Assembly: GCA_030693065.1 (NCBI GenBank)
Contig: JAUYBL010000002.1
Coordinates: 1 to 64,000, forward strand
Direction of reading: 5' to 3'
DNA length: 64,000 nucleotides
DNA from: Methylococcaceae bacterium
Lineage (GTDB): Bacteria > Pseudomonadota > Gammaproteobacteria > Methylococcales > Methylomonadaceae
Shown piece after piece: positions 19,179-28,470 of this stretch. Below the pieces are notes generated by a model. The model was given only the letters and a program-made list of their open reading frames with translations, ran no database searches and was not told the DNA's origin. Within the stretch, counting starts at the first letter, position 1. Every line of letters begins with the position of its first letter. A program made the translations under genes and the position numbers.

Positions 19179-19904
19179 ATGTCAATAAAAAAACTGCTGT
19201 CTATTTGCGCAATTCCCACTTTAATTGTTGGCTGTGCTGATCTATCCGGTAAACAACCTCCCGCACCAGTCTATGGGGCAGGAAATGGCACCTTTCAAAA
19301 ACCAGCACCAGTGATTGTGCAACAACCGCCAAAACAAGAACCACCATCGTCGTCAACGGTAAAAATACAACCGCTTAAAGATATTAGTACGCCAGAGGTG
19401 TTACCTATAGATATTACCCCCACGCAGACTTATGAGGGTGCGACACCAAATACCGAACCTGCGGTGTCTGAAATTCCCCACATAGAAATTGGTCCAAAAG
19501 AGATAACTCAGGAGATAACACCACAGGCCCCTACAGAGTTTACAGAATCTAAAACGTTTCAACCTTTAGAGTCGGTTGCATCTGGTTCAGCGGCAGTCAG
19601 TGCATTGGTAATGGCTGCAAATGAGGATAGCCAAGCGGGCAAGATGGATTCTGCTGTAGCAACGATGGAACGTGCCATACGCTTAGAACCTAGAAATCCG
19701 ACACTGTTATATAAATTAGCGGTATTGAGATTGCAGCAATCAAAGCCAGCACAAGCCGAAGATTTGGCGAAAAAAGCCGCATTACTTGCCTCTAAAGATG
19801 CCCAGTTAAAGAAACATAGTTGGTTGTTGATTGCACGTGCCAGAGAGATGCAGCATGACGTCGCGGGTGCCCAAGAAGCACGAGATAAAGCGAATAGTTT
19901 CTGA
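19179..19904 (+). CDS. Tetratricopeptide-repeat lipoprotein
   Basis: 241 residues. A type II signal peptide ends with LIVGC, so the mature protein is probably lipidated at Cys19. A long Pro/Thr/Glu-rich linker (about residues 24-130) precedes a C-terminal TPR-like region: MDSAVATMERAIRLEPRNPTLLYKLAVLRLQQSKPAQAEDLAKKAALLA fits two helix-turn-helix repeats. This architecture suggests an envelope scaffold. It follows the unknown helical protein by 6 nt. The linker's composition is unlike that of the neighbours but the frame is clean. Confidence 0.8.
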   Translation: MSIKKLLSICAIPTLIVGCADLSGKQPPAPVYGAGNGTFQKPAPVIVQQPPKQEPPSSSTVKIQPLKDISTPEVLPIDITPTQTYEGATPNTEPAVSEIPHIEIGPKEITQEITPQAPTEFTESKTFQPLESVASGSAAVSALVMAANEDSQAGKMDSAVATMERAIRLEPRNPTLLYKLAVLRLQQSKPAQAEDLAKKAALLASKDAQLKKHSWLLIARAREMQHDVAGAQEARDKANSF

Positions 19905-20230
19905 TTCAAATCTTCCAAGCAAGTCCTTTCCTATCGCATGAGTGAGCGGAGGAAATTATTTTTTCTTAAACCAACAACACCAGCCAGGCCGCCACCTTAC
20001 GCTATGACGACGTCGGCTGCGTAAGGTGGCGGCCTGGCCGACTTGATCACCAATCTGAGCTAAGACGGCAGCGACTTGGTCGACGGATACGACAGCCGGC
20101 ACCCTGCTAGCATGGGTATTTAGCTTCTACTCTTATTAAAATGGCGACTAAGCTTTCACGTATTGCCGATTTAGCAACCAGCTTTTCTTGTTTTCAGCGC
20201 CACCATGGCGCATTCGAAAACGTCCGAATG
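19905..20230. other. Scar region between lipoprotein gene and integrase relic
   Basis: Contains no intact gene. The part from about 19975 to 20110 is noticeably GC-richer than its surroundings and holds the long hairpin. Broken frames read fragments such as LRYDDVG and NLS-stop-DGSDLVDGYD, which faintly resemble YD (RHS) repeats split by a frameshift. I regard this as decayed mobile or transferred DNA, without a firm identity. Confidence 0.4.
19983..20038. repeat. 20-bp perfect inverted repeat (long hairpin)
   Basis: Arms at 19983-20002 and 20019-20038 are perfect complements over 20 bp (the left arm begins GCCAGGCCGCC and ends TTACGC) with a 16-nt loop. No T tract follows, so it is not a typical terminator. 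It may be an end-to-end remnant of an inserted element, or the scar of a local inverted duplication. Confidence 0.8.
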
Positions 20231-20596
20231 TTATTCAAATCCATCAGGGGCGCTCATTGTTCGGAGTATCGTTCGCAACCAAATCACATCATTCAAGACG
20301 GTCTTAGGTTTTGCATTTTTGTTTCTTTCAATCAAGCGAGCAATGATATGCTTCGCTAACAATTTTGAACGCGATATATCCGTAATTGGATATTTCAATA
20401 ATCTCGCAATGTGGTAGTTTTTGGATCTACCATAGCTTTGGGAGAATTGATTCTGATACCGAATTATCACCTCAGTTATTTTCTCTGCAGAAGGCTTTCC
20501 ATGGATGGATTCATATTCGAGATCTTTTATGCGTTTGTCATGCCACTGCTGAGCAATTACTCCCGTTGAAAAGGTTTTGCCATAATGCCCCCCCAA
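20145..20596 (-). pseudogene. Broken tyrosine recombinase (integrase), N-terminal part only
   Basis: The frame 20596-20231 encodes about 120 residues: GKTFSTGVIAQQWHDKRIKDLE looks like the arm-type N-terminus of phage/island integrases, and the following ITEVIIRYQNQF ... ISRSKLLAKHIIARLIERNKNAKPKTVLNDVIWLRTIL matches the SAM-like core-binding domain. A stop then cuts it at WLRTILRTMSAPDGFE; a shifted frame downstream still reads LVAKSAIRE. The catalytic domain (R-H-R-Y) is missing altogether. It begins about 100 nt upstream of dusA and points away from it. Family assignment rests on pattern recognition only. Confidence 0.6.
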
Positions 20597-20692
20597 AAAA
20601 AGTACACGATGAGAATGAACGTGTAAATATCGTGTCCTATAGTGAACACACTAGCCTAAAGATTTCAAAAAATATCTTCAAATATGCTTTGT

Positions 20693-21679
20693 ATGACCAA
20701 TGAAAACAACACTATATCCCCGCATACCTTTTGTGTGGCCCCTATGCTGGACTGGACCGATAGGCACTGCAGATATTTTTATCGGCTATTGTCCCAGCAG
20801 GCTTTGTTATATAGCGAGATGGTGACAACTGGAGCGTTGATCCACGGTGATCATCATCGGTTTTTGCAATTTGATACCTCTGAACATCCGGTGGTTTTTC
20901 AGCTCGGTGGCAGTAATCCTCGTGAGCTGGCCATAAGCGCACGAATGATCGAGGATTATGGTTACGATGAAATCAATCTGAATGTCGGTTGCCCCAGTGA
21001 TCGGGTGCAGAATGGCCGTTTTGGTGCATGTTTGATGGCTGAACCCGCGTTAGTGGCCGATTGTGTTGCCGCGATGCAGCAGGAGGTTAGTATTCCGGTG
21101 ACTGTTAAATCCAGAATTGGTATTGATGATAAAGATTCATATGAAGAATTGGTTCATTTCGTCAGTACGGTTGCCAATGTCGGCTGCCAAACGTTTATTG
21201 TTCATGCCAGAAAAGCCTGGCTAAGTGGTTTGTCCCCCAAACAAAACCGTGATGTTCCACCTTTGCGTTACGATGTGGTTTATCAACTTAAACAGGATTT
21301 TCCGCAGCTAAATATCATCTTAAATGGTGGGCTGACAACTTTGGAGCAGGCCGAAGAAAATTTAGCGAAGGTTGATGGCGTAATGCTAGGGCGGGAGATT
21401 TATCACAATCCTTATTTATTGGCTGATGTGGATCAACGGTTGTTTGCAGGTGCCGGTGAAATAGTATCAAGAGAAGAAGTTATTAAATTATTAATTCCTT
21501 ACATACAGACGCAACTTCAAGCGGGTGTGCGTCTAAACACTATATCCCGGCACATTTTGGGACTTTTTCATGGCGCGCCGGGGGCGCGAGGTTGGCGGCG
21601 CTATATAAGCGAGCATGCACATAAACCGGGCGCAGATGAAAATGTGATTTTGCAAGCGTTAAGATTCACGTTTCAATGA
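20693..21679 (+). CDS. dusA: tRNA-dihydrouridine(20/20a) synthase DusA
   Basis: About 328 residues. A flavoenzyme that reduces U20/U20a in the tRNA D-loop. Motifs seen: APMLDWTDRHCRYF at the N-terminus, LNVGCPSDRVQNGRFGACL with the catalytic Cys, the substrate region VHARKAWLSGLSPKQNR that marks the DusA subgroup, and LNGGLTTLEQ in the FMN barrel. I prefer the ATG at 20693; one at 20684 adds MLC, and neither has a good ribosome-binding site. This weak 5' context and the integrase relic just upstream suggest that the gene's start has been remodelled by an insertion. folE follows after about 40 nt. Confidence 0.95.
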   Translation: MTNENNTISPHTFCVAPMLDWTDRHCRYFYRLLSQQALLYSEMVTTGALIHGDHHRFLQFDTSEHPVVFQLGGSNPRELAISARMIEDYGYDEINLNVGCPSDRVQNGRFGACLMAEPALVADCVAAMQQEVSIPVTVKSRIGIDDKDSYEELVHFVSTVANVGCQTFIVHARKAWLSGLSPKQNRDVPPLRYDVVYQLKQDFPQLNIILNGGLTTLEQAEENLAKVDGVMLGREIYHNPYLLADVDQRLFAGAGEIVSREEVIKLLIPYIQTQLQAGVRLNTISRHILGLFHGAPGARGWRRYISEHAHKPGADENVILQALRFTFQ

Positions 21680-21720
21680 GTTATACTGCGCTACCGTTTT
21701 TATGACCAAATAGTGAAACT

Positions 21721-22263
21721 ATGGAAGAGCATTTTGCCAAAATCATCGAAGCAATCGGTGAAGATGTAACTCGTGAAGGCCTAATCGACACGCCAAAGCG
21801 TGCAGCCAAGGCGTTTAAATTTTTGAATAATGGCTATGACAAGACCTTGGAAGAGGTGCTTAACGGCGCTATTTTTACTGCCGATACCGAAGATATGGTT
21901 ATCGTCAAAGATATTGAGCTGTATTCATTATGCGAACACCATTTATTACCGTTTATAGGTAAGTGTCATGTCGGGTATTTACCGAATGGAAAAGTCTTGG
22001 GCTTATCCAAGGTGGCTCGAGTGATTGATATGTATGCACGTCGCCTACAAATTCAAGAAGTATTAACCCGCCAAATTGCTGATGCTATTGAGCAGGCAAC
22101 GGATGCTAAAGGCGTCGCAGTCGTCATTGAAGCTAAGCATTTATGCATGATGATGCGTGGTGTAGAAAAACAAAACTCAGTAATGACTACATCCAGCATG
22201 AAAGGTATTTTCCGCAAAGACATCAGTACTCGTTCAGAGTTTCTTAATTTGATTAACCGGTAG
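21721..22263 (+). CDS. folE: GTP cyclohydrolase I
   Basis: 180 residues. It turns GTP into dihydroneopterin triphosphate for folate and tetrahydromethanopterin-type cofactors. Visible motifs: [19 protein letters not shown], the zinc-site Cys and His in [11 protein letters not shown], and [12 protein letters not shown]-like [17 protein letters not shown] with the second zinc Cys. It is the homodecameric FolE type, of usual length. Probably co-transcribed with dusA. The stop codon lies inside a terminator stem. Confidence 0.97.
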   Translation: MEEHFAKIIEAIGEDVTREGLIDTPKRAAKAFKFLNNGYDKTLEEVLNGAIFTADTEDMVIVKDIELYSLCEHHLLPFIGKCHVGYLPNGKVLGLSKVARVIDMYARRLQIQEVLTRQIADAIEQATDAKGVAVVIEAKHLCMMMRGVEKQNSVMTTSSMKGIFRKDISTRSEFLNLINR

Positions 22264-22284
22264 ATATTAAGCCGGTTTTTTCTT
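22255..22284 (+). terminator. Rho-independent terminator at the end of folE
   Basis: AACCGG (22255-22260) and CCGGTT (22272-22277) form a short stem followed by a T-rich run. It overlaps the last codons and stop of folE. The stem is only 6 bp, so strength is uncertain. Confidence 0.55.
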
Positions 22285-22348
22285 TTGATTATCGCTTCGT
22301 GACGGTTAGCGATTATTTTTCGGTCTATTCGATAAAAAAGGACGCCTG

Positions 22349-23947
22349 ATGCAGCAAACACTTCTACAAAGCTGGCAAGAACATACTTGGCCAGAAGTTA
22401 AAGTAAGTAAGCCTTTACCAACCGGTGAGGGCGTTATTGATCAAGGCGGCTTTAATACTATCGAGGTCGACGAATTATTTGAATCGGTCAATCAAGCAGC
22501 CACGACTATTGGCCAAGCGGTTTTATTTAGAACTTTGTCGCAGCCGCTTTCTTCCCTTCCTGACATTGAATCGCGCCAACAAGCGGTGTTGGAACTTGGT
22601 AATAATCAGGTTTTAAAAGATAGTGTTGAACGCATTATTGAAAATGCAGCCAGCCATGAAAAACACTTTTACTTGCTGTTGTTTGGTGAATTTTTGGGCG
22701 CGTTAGGCACCGCCAAAGAAGAACATGAAATTGAAGGTTATGGTTATCTGCAATACAAACGTGGTGTGCGTTTTTTGCTGGAACTTGTCGATGAAGTTAA
22801 TGCTATCGCTGAACCCGAAAGTGTCTATTTAAAAGATATATTCAGCAAAATTAAAGTCTTTGCCAATAGCCGCGCCTACTCGCTGATGGCAGGCCCGGTG
22901 TACATCACCGAAAATGGAATAAAAAGCAAGCAGGAGAGGGAAGGCGCGTTTTCTCCAGCTATCATTTTTAAACCAAAATTATTCAAACCGTTGTTGATAA
23001 CGCTGTTTTTCGGTTTAGTTTGGGCGGCTGCACATTTTTTCCCCACGGATGTTTTTAAAGTATCAATTGAAGCGATTCCCACAGCATCCATTTTTGCGGT
23101 GCCCTTGTTATTGATCTATTACCCCATTGTTGGCGGATTTGATCGTGATAGCTGCATCATCCCGTTGCGCAATGAATTTAAACAATCGACTGAAGTGGCA
23201 GAGGTATTGGATGCCTTGGGGCAATTGGATGAGTTGTTGTCATTTGTAAAGTTTGCTGACACATTTGCTCATCAGACGGTGTTACCCAAATTGATCAATG
23301 CCGATCATCACCGTATCAATCTCGTCGACGCCAGAAATCCGGTATTGGGCAAAGTGAATGAAAGCTATGTCGGTAATGATTTTAGTCTCGAAGATGAGAA
23401 GTTAGTGCTGATTACCGGGCCCAATAGCGGCGGTAAGACAGCATTTTGTAAAACAATTACCCAAATTCAATTGTTGTCACAAACCGGTAGTTATGTGCCT
23501 GCTAAATCGGCCACGTTAACGGTGGCCGATCGCATTTTTTACCAAGCACCGGAAATCAGTCATCTGGACGATGGGGAAGGCCGGTTCGGTACAGAATTAA
23601 AAAGGACCAAAGAGATATTTTTGGCAAGTACCGCTAAAAGTCTGGTGGTGCTCGATGAAATGTCCGAAGGGACTACCTTTGAGGAAAAAATGGAATCGTC
23701 GGCAACAGTTCTCGACGGCTTTTATCGAAAAGGCAACAGTACAATCTTGATCACCCATAATCATCAACTTGTTGATGCTCTTCTTAAGCAACGTCAAGGC
23801 GTTCCCAAGCAAGTCGAATTTGCCAATGATGCACCCACTTACAAATTAGTGGATGGCATTTCTCGCGTTAGCCATGCCGATCGAGTGGCGAAAAAAATTG
23901 GTTTTTCTAAAGAAGATATAGACAACTACCTGGCAGAGTCAAAATGA
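22349..23947 (+). CDS. Membrane-linked MutS-like ATPase
   Basis: 532 residues. The C-terminal 190 residues are a MutS domain V ATPase: Walker A GPNSGGKT near residue 357 and Walker [16 protein letters not shown] near 431. The N-terminal mismatch-binding and connector domains of MutS1 are absent. Two hydrophobic segments (about 212-228, [17 protein letters not shown], and 240-258) interrupt the lever-like region, so it is probably membrane-attached. Function of this MutS subgroup is unknown. A GGA site lies just before the ATG. It overlaps purT by 4 nt (ATGA). A true mutS is elsewhere in the window, so this is not the repair protein. Confidence 0.85.
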   Translation: MQQTLLQSWQEHTWPEVKVSKPLPTGEGVIDQGGFNTIEVDELFESVNQAATTIGQAVLFRTLSQPLSSLPDIESRQQAVLELGNNQVLKDSVERIIENAASHEKHFYLLLFGEFLGALGTAKEEHEIEGYGYLQYKRGVRFLLELVDEVNAIAEPESVYLKDIFSKIKVFANSRAYSLMAGPVYITENGIKSKQEREGAFSPAIIFKPKLFKPLLITLFFGLVWAAAHFFPTDVFKVSIEAIPTASIFAVPLLLIYYPIVGGFDRDSCIIPLRNEFKQSTEVAEVLDALGQLDELLSFVKFADTFAHQTVLPKLINADHHRINLVDARNPVLGKVNESYVGNDFSLEDEKLVLITGPNSGGKTAFCKTITQIQLLSQTGSYVPAKSATLTVADRIFYQAPEISHLDDGEGRFGTELKRTKEIFLASTAKSLVVLDEMSEGTTFEEKMESSATVLDGFYRKGNSTILITHNHQLVDALLKQRQGVPKQVEFANDAPTYKLVDGISRVSHADRVAKKIGFSKEDIDNYLAESK

Positions 23948-25143
23948 AATTAGGAACCGCTTTATCAGCTTCCTCGACCAAAGCTTTGTTGCTTGGCTGC
24001 GGCGAATTAGGCAAAGAATTGGCTATTGCTCTGCAACGATTCGGTGTTGAAGTGATTGCTGTTGATCGCTATGCCAATGCACCAGCACAGCAGGTGGCGC
24101 ATCGTAGTTACGTGATTGACATGACCGATAGCCAGGCGGTTAAAGATCTGATTGCAAAGGAACAACCCAATTTTATTATTCCTGAAATTGAGGCGATTGC
24201 TACACAGGCTTTGTTGGAAATTGAAGCTGAAGGTAAGGCTACAGTGGTACCTAATGCCCGAGCTATTCAATTGACTATGAACAGGGAAGGCATAAGAACG
24301 TTAGCGGCTGTACAACTTGATATTCCAACATCGCAATATGCGTTTGCCGAAACCTTTCAAGAACTTGCAACAGCGGTCGACAACGGTATTGGCTACCCGT
24401 GTTTCATCAAACCGACGATGTCTTCATCAGGTAAGGGCCAGTCGATGGTGAAAAGTGCCGATCAGCTTAAACCGGCTTGGGATTATGCCAAATCAAGTGG
24501 CCGGGTCGATACCGGCAAGGTGATTGTAGAAGCCAAAATTGATTTTGATTTTGAAATTACGCTACTTACCGTGCGTGCTTTGAATGAACAGGGAGAAATA
24601 GAAACTCATTTTTGCGAGCCAATCGGACACAGGCAAGAAAGCGGCGACTACCGGGAAAGCTGGCAACCGCAAGCAATGACGGATGCAGCATTAAAATCCT
24701 CTCAGGAAATTGCCTACAAGGTTACGAATGAAATTGGCGGTTTAGGGTTGTTTGGCGTTGAGTTATTCATTAAAGACGACTATGTTTGGTTTAGTGAAGT
24801 CAGTCCACGGCCGCATGATACCGGTATGGTAACCATGGTTACGCAGTATCAAAGTGAGTTTGATTTGCATGCTAGAGCCATATTAGGCTTGCCTGTTAAT
24901 GCTCAAAGCCGAAGTGCCGGGGCCAGTGCAGTTATATTAGCGGCTTCACAAGGTAAAGATGTGACGTATGAAAATCTTGATAAAGCGTTAGCTGTTCCTG
25001 AAAGTGAAGTTCGTTTATTTGCCAAACCCGAAGCACTTGTAAACCGGCGTATGGGCGTGGCGTTAGCTTCCGCTAACACTATTGAAGAAGCTAGAAAAAG
25101 AGCGGTAAAAGCCGCGAGTTTAGTCGTTGTTAAATCTATATGA
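23944..25143 (+). CDS. purT: Formate-dependent phosphoribosylglycinamide formyltransferase 2
   Basis: 399 residues, ATP-grasp family. It makes formyl-GAR from GAR, formate and ATP in purine synthesis. N-terminal [20 protein letters not shown] is the nucleotide-binding start, [12 protein letters not shown] the ATP-grasp loop, and [14 protein letters not shown] the C-terminal signature. Using free formate fits a one-carbon metabolism in which formate is abundant, as in methanotrophs. Coupled by a 4-nt overlap to the MutS-like gene upstream. Clear and complete. Confidence 0.97.
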   Translation: MKLGTALSASSTKALLLGCGELGKELAIALQRFGVEVIAVDRYANAPAQQVAHRSYVIDMTDSQAVKDLIAKEQPNFIIPEIEAIATQALLEIEAEGKATVVPNARAIQLTMNREGIRTLAAVQLDIPTSQYAFAETFQELATAVDNGIGYPCFIKPTMSSSGKGQSMVKSADQLKPAWDYAKSSGRVDTGKVIVEAKIDFDFEITLLTVRALNEQGEIETHFCEPIGHRQESGDYRESWQPQAMTDAALKSSQEIAYKVTNEIGGLGLFGVELFIKDDYVWFSEVSPRPHDTGMVTMVTQYQSEFDLHARAILGLPVNAQSRSAGASAVILAASQGKDVTYENLDKALAVPESEVRLFAKPEALVNRRMGVALASANTIEEARKRAVKAASLVVVKSI

Positions 25144-25158
25144 GAGGCGGTGCCAATT

Positions 25159-25728
25159 ATGCTGAAAATAGCAGTGATTTTTTTAACCTTACTGGCAACA
25201 GATGAGGTATTAGCAGATATTTATAAGTTTGTTGATACGGATGGTCATGTTTTCTATACCGATGAGCCTAAACACAGCTTATACAAACGTATCATCCGCA
25301 CCAGAGCATTAAATTATGACAAAGCACTGCCATTTATGACTGGTAACAGAAAGAAGTTTGGCGACCTTATTGCTCAAGCAGCTGATAAACACCAAGTGGA
25401 TCCCAAGTTGATTCATGCAGTTATACAAACTGAATCAGCTTACAACGCCAATGCTATTTCCTCGGCAGGCGCAGTCGGTTTGATGCAACTTATGCCCGAT
25501 ACGGCTAGACGTTTTGGCGTTACTGATCGAAATAATCCCGATCAAAATGTTGAAGGTGGCACTCGTTATCTAAAGTTTTTGCTTGGAATGTTTCATTCCA
25601 ATCTCGATCTTGCTGTTGCCGCTTATAATGCTGGAGAGGGCGCAGTAGTCAAATATAACAACTCAATCCCACCCTATCCGGAAACACAAAACTACGTTAA
25701 ACAGGTGCTGGCTTTATATAAAAAATAA
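25159..25728 (+). CDS. Lytic transglycosylase (SLT domain) with N-terminal DUF4124
   Basis: About 189 residues. A signal peptide is followed by a DUF4124 segment (DIYKFVDTDGHVFYTDEPK, near residues 18-50) and an SLT goose-lysozyme-like domain: VIQTESAYNANAISSAGAVGLMQLMPDTARRFGV with the catalytic Glu in QTES, then NPDQNVEGGTRYLKFLLG and AYNAGEGAV. It cleaves peptidoglycan in the periplasm. I chose the ATG at 25159 because AGAGG is about 11 nt upstream; a GTG at 25150 is too close to it. It follows purT by 15 nt. Confidence 0.9.
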   Translation: MLKIAVIFLTLLATDEVLADIYKFVDTDGHVFYTDEPKHSLYKRIIRTRALNYDKALPFMTGNRKKFGDLIAQAADKHQVDPKLIHAVIQTESAYNANAISSAGAVGLMQLMPDTARRFGVTDRNNPDQNVEGGTRYLKFLLGMFHSNLDLAVAAYNAGEGAVVKYNNSIPPYPETQNYVKQVLALYKK

Positions 25729-25798
25729 GCACGGTTTACGAAAAAGTTCCTGAACTTGTGAAAGTTAAGCGTCAGAAACAGTGGTAACATTCTGTGTT

Positions 25799-27751
25799 AT
25801 GAATAACACGGAAAATGCCAGACAAACTACATCCTCAAATGCCGAGATCAGCATTGCCATACTGAGCCTTATCGGTATTATTGCTTTTCTACTCCTCAAA
25901 TATGCCCTGGGTATAGGGCATCAAAGTTACACCCTCGCGTTAAATACTTTACTAACCTCTGCTACTGAAAATATTGTCCAGGGGCATTTCTCTTTTAGCT
26001 TGGCGTTGGCTGAGTTGCCATTATTGACAGTATTGTTGTTTGGCGGAGTTCCGTTACTTTATCAATTACTCAAAAAATTGCTTCAAGGTGATTTTGGTGC
26101 GGATTTACTGGCTGGTATAGCGATTGTCACTTCGGTTCTACTGGATGAATATCTGGCAGGCAGTTTAGTGGTGATGATGCTTTCCGGCGGCGCGGTGTTA
26201 GAGTTGTATGCTGTTCGTAAGGCATCTTCAGTTTTAGAGGCATTAGCGAGCCGCATGCCATCAGTGGCCCATAGAAAATCCCTGGATACTCTAGTTGATA
26301 TTACTACTGATCAAGTGGTGATCGGCGATACCTTATTAATTCTTCCTCATGAAATTTGTCCAGTCGATGGAACTGTTCTGGATGGTGCCGGTACTATGGA
26401 TGAATCGTTTCTCACTGGGGAGCCTTACCAGATGTCGAAAACCACAGGCTCTCTCGTCATTTCTGGTGCTATCAATGGTGATTCAGCATTAACAATTCGT
26501 GCCGACAAATTATCAGTAGATTCACGTTATGCCAAAATTATGGAGGTCATGCGTTCATCCGAGCAATATCGACCTAATATCAGGCGATTGGGAGATCAGT
26601 TGGGAGCGCTTTATACCCCGCTGGCAGTTGCAATTGCAATAATAGCCTGGTTGATCAGCGACGATGTCATCCGGTTTCTGGCAGTATTGGTAATAGCTAC
26701 ACCCTGTCCATTGCTAATTGGTATACCGGTTACGATTATTAGCTCTATTTCGCTGGCGGCGCGACGGGAAATCATCATTAAAAATCCTGCTATTTTGGAA
26801 AACATTGGTGCATGTAGGACTGCTATTTTCGATAAAACAGGTACCTTGACCTATGGCAGGCCAAACCTTACTGCTTTGATTGCCAGCCCAGCTTACAGTG
26901 AAAAGGATATTTTGAGTTCCATCGCCAGCCTTGAACGCTATTCCAAACATCCGCTTTCAAGTGCAATTATTAAAGCTGCCGAAAAAGCGTCGTTATCATT
27001 ATTACCTGTAAAAAATATTACCGAATTACCTGGCGAAGGCTTGAAAGGCAATGTCGGTGGTAAGCAAATACAGATCACCAGTCGAAAAAACTATAGTGAA
27101 CAAGACCCGCAAATGGCTGCAAAACTGCCTAGCAGTTCGGGTGGCCTTGAATGTGTTGTATTGATTGATGGTCAATTTGCGGCAACGTTGCAGTTTAGGG
27201 ATGAAGTACGTAGCGATAGTTCATCATTTATAAACCATTTAAGACCTAGCCACATGTTTGACCGGGTAATGCTGGTATCTGGTGACAGGGAATCAGAAGT
27301 GCGGTACTTAGCCGAGCAAGTAGGTATTAAGCACGTCTTTTTTAGTCAAAGTCCTGAGCAAAAATTGGAACTGGTTAAACAAGAAACGCTCTTGGCTAAA
27401 ACAGTATTTCTGGGGGATGGCATTAATGATGCACCAGCGCTGACAGCGGCCACTATCGGCATTGCCTTTGGGCAGAATAGCGACATTACCGGGGAATCCG
27501 CGGATGCCGTGATTATGGACAGCTCTTTATTAAAAGTTGACGAGCTTTTTCACATTGGCGCAAGAATGCGCACAATTGCGTTGCAAAGTGCCGTAGGAGG
27601 AATGGTACTGAGTGTTATCGGTATGGTACTGGCTGGATTAGGTTATCTTAGTCCGGTGGCTGGTGCGATTACTCAGGAAGTCATCGATGTACTTGCCGTC
27701 TTAAATGCCTTGCGAGCGGCTATTCCGCCCAAAACATTATCCGATTTTTAG
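25799..27751 (+). CDS. P1B-type heavy-metal-transporting ATPase (TPC motif)
   Basis: About 650 residues. Core P-type motifs are complete: DESFLTGEP (actuator TGE), DKTGTLTYG near residue 344 (phosphorylated Asp) and [10 protein letters not shown]. The ion-binding helix reads [11 protein letters not shown], a TPC variant rather than CPC or SPC; TPC is reported for the P1B-5 (Nia-like, Ni/Fe) group. There is no N-terminal HMA or His-rich domain and no C-terminal hemerythrin domain. The metal is therefore a guess, but the VIT1/CCC1 transporter gene 11 nt downstream points to iron, manganese or nickel. The ATG at 25799 is preferred to a GTG at 25781. Confidence 0.88.
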   Translation: MNNTENARQTTSSNAEISIAILSLIGIIAFLLLKYALGIGHQSYTLALNTLLTSATENIVQGHFSFSLALAELPLLTVLLFGGVPLLYQLLKKLLQGDFGADLLAGIAIVTSVLLDEYLAGSLVVMMLSGGAVLELYAVRKASSVLEALASRMPSVAHRKSLDTLVDITTDQVVIGDTLLILPHEICPVDGTVLDGAGTMDESFLTGEPYQMSKTTGSLVISGAINGDSALTIRADKLSVDSRYAKIMEVMRSSEQYRPNIRRLGDQLGALYTPLAVAIAIIAWLISDDVIRFLAVLVIATPCPLLIGIPVTIISSISLAARREIIIKNPAILENIGACRTAIFDKTGTLTYGRPNLTALIASPAYSEKDILSSIASLERYSKHPLSSAIIKAAEKASLSLLPVKNITELPGEGLKGNVGGKQIQITSRKNYSEQDPQMAAKLPSSSGGLECVVLIDGQFAATLQFRDEVRSDSSSFINHLRPSHMFDRVMLVSGDRESEVRYLAEQVGIKHVFFSQSPEQKLELVKQETLLAKTVFLGDGINDAPALTAATIGIAFGQNSDITGESADAVIMDSSLLKVDELFHIGARMRTIALQSAVGGMVLSVIGMVLAGLGYLSPVAGAITQEVIDVLAVLNALRAAIPPKTLSDF

Positions 27752-27762
27752 AGGACAACTAA

Positions 27763-28458
27763 ATGTTTCATCATCATGACGAAAGACACCGTAGCCATCG
27801 AATCGGTTGGTTGCGTGCCGCTGTACTAGGCGCTAACGATGGTATTGTCTCAACTGCCAGCTTGATTGTTGGTATTGCCGCCTCCAATGCCACGCATGAA
27901 AATATTCTACTGACTGGTGTTGCAGGACTGGTTGCTGGCGCCATGTCCATGGCGGCGGGCGAATATGTATCGGTCAGTTCGCAAGCTGATACAGAGCGAG
28001 CTGATTTAGACCGTGAGCGCAAAGAACTGGATGAAAACGAACAACATGAGATACATGAATTACAAGCTATCTACGTCTCCCGCGGCTTGGAGCCGGAGCT
28101 TGCTGAAAAAGTTGCCGAACAATTGATGCACCACGATGCCTTGGGGGCGCATGCACGAGATGAGTTGGGTATTTCGGATACAGGCTCCGCAAAACCTATC
28201 CAAGCAGCGTTGACGTCGGCATTGACGTTCGCCATCGGCGCGGCGTTACCCTTATTGCTGGTCGTGTTGGTGCCAGTTAAAGAGTTAATAGTGGTAGTGT
28301 CAGCGGCCTCGTTAGTTTTTTTAGCATTGCTAGGCATTCTAGCCTCTTACACAGGCGGTTCCAGTATTATAAAGGGTGCTGTGCGAGTAACATTTTGGGG
28401 CGCATTAGCAATGGGTTTAACTGCAGGGGTAGGTTTTCTTTTTGGAACTACTGTTTAA
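27763..28458 (+). CDS. VIT1/CCC1-family Fe/Mn transporter
   Basis: 231 residues, five predicted membrane helices. The first helices carry LGANDGIVSTASLIVGIA and GAMSMAAGEYVSVSSQ, hallmarks of this family. A cytoplasmic acidic/His-rich domain lies near residues 70-140, which in plant VIT1 binds the metal before transport. The N-terminus starts MFHHHDERHRSH, an additional possible metal ligand cluster. In the family these export Fe2+ or Mn2+ from cytosol. It almost abuts the P1B ATPase (11 nt), so both probably protect against excess metal. Confidence 0.9.
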   Translation: MFHHHDERHRSHRIGWLRAAVLGANDGIVSTASLIVGIAASNATHENILLTGVAGLVAGAMSMAAGEYVSVSSQADTERADLDRERKELDENEQHEIHELQAIYVSRGLEPELAEKVAEQLMHHDALGAHARDELGISDTGSAKPIQAALTSALTFAIGAALPLLLVVLVPVKELIVVVSAASLVFLALLGILASYTGGSSIIKGAVRVTFWGALAMGLTAGVGFLFGTTV

Positions 28459-28470
28459 TGTTCAATTCTG

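Noticed and set aside
19905-20680. Complete insertion sequence or prophage
   Set aside because: No transposase, no intact integrase, and no matching end repeats with target duplication were found.
20386-20703. Plus-strand frame overlapping the integrase relic and the dusA start
   Set aside because: Antisense to the integrase-like frame and without recognisable protein features.
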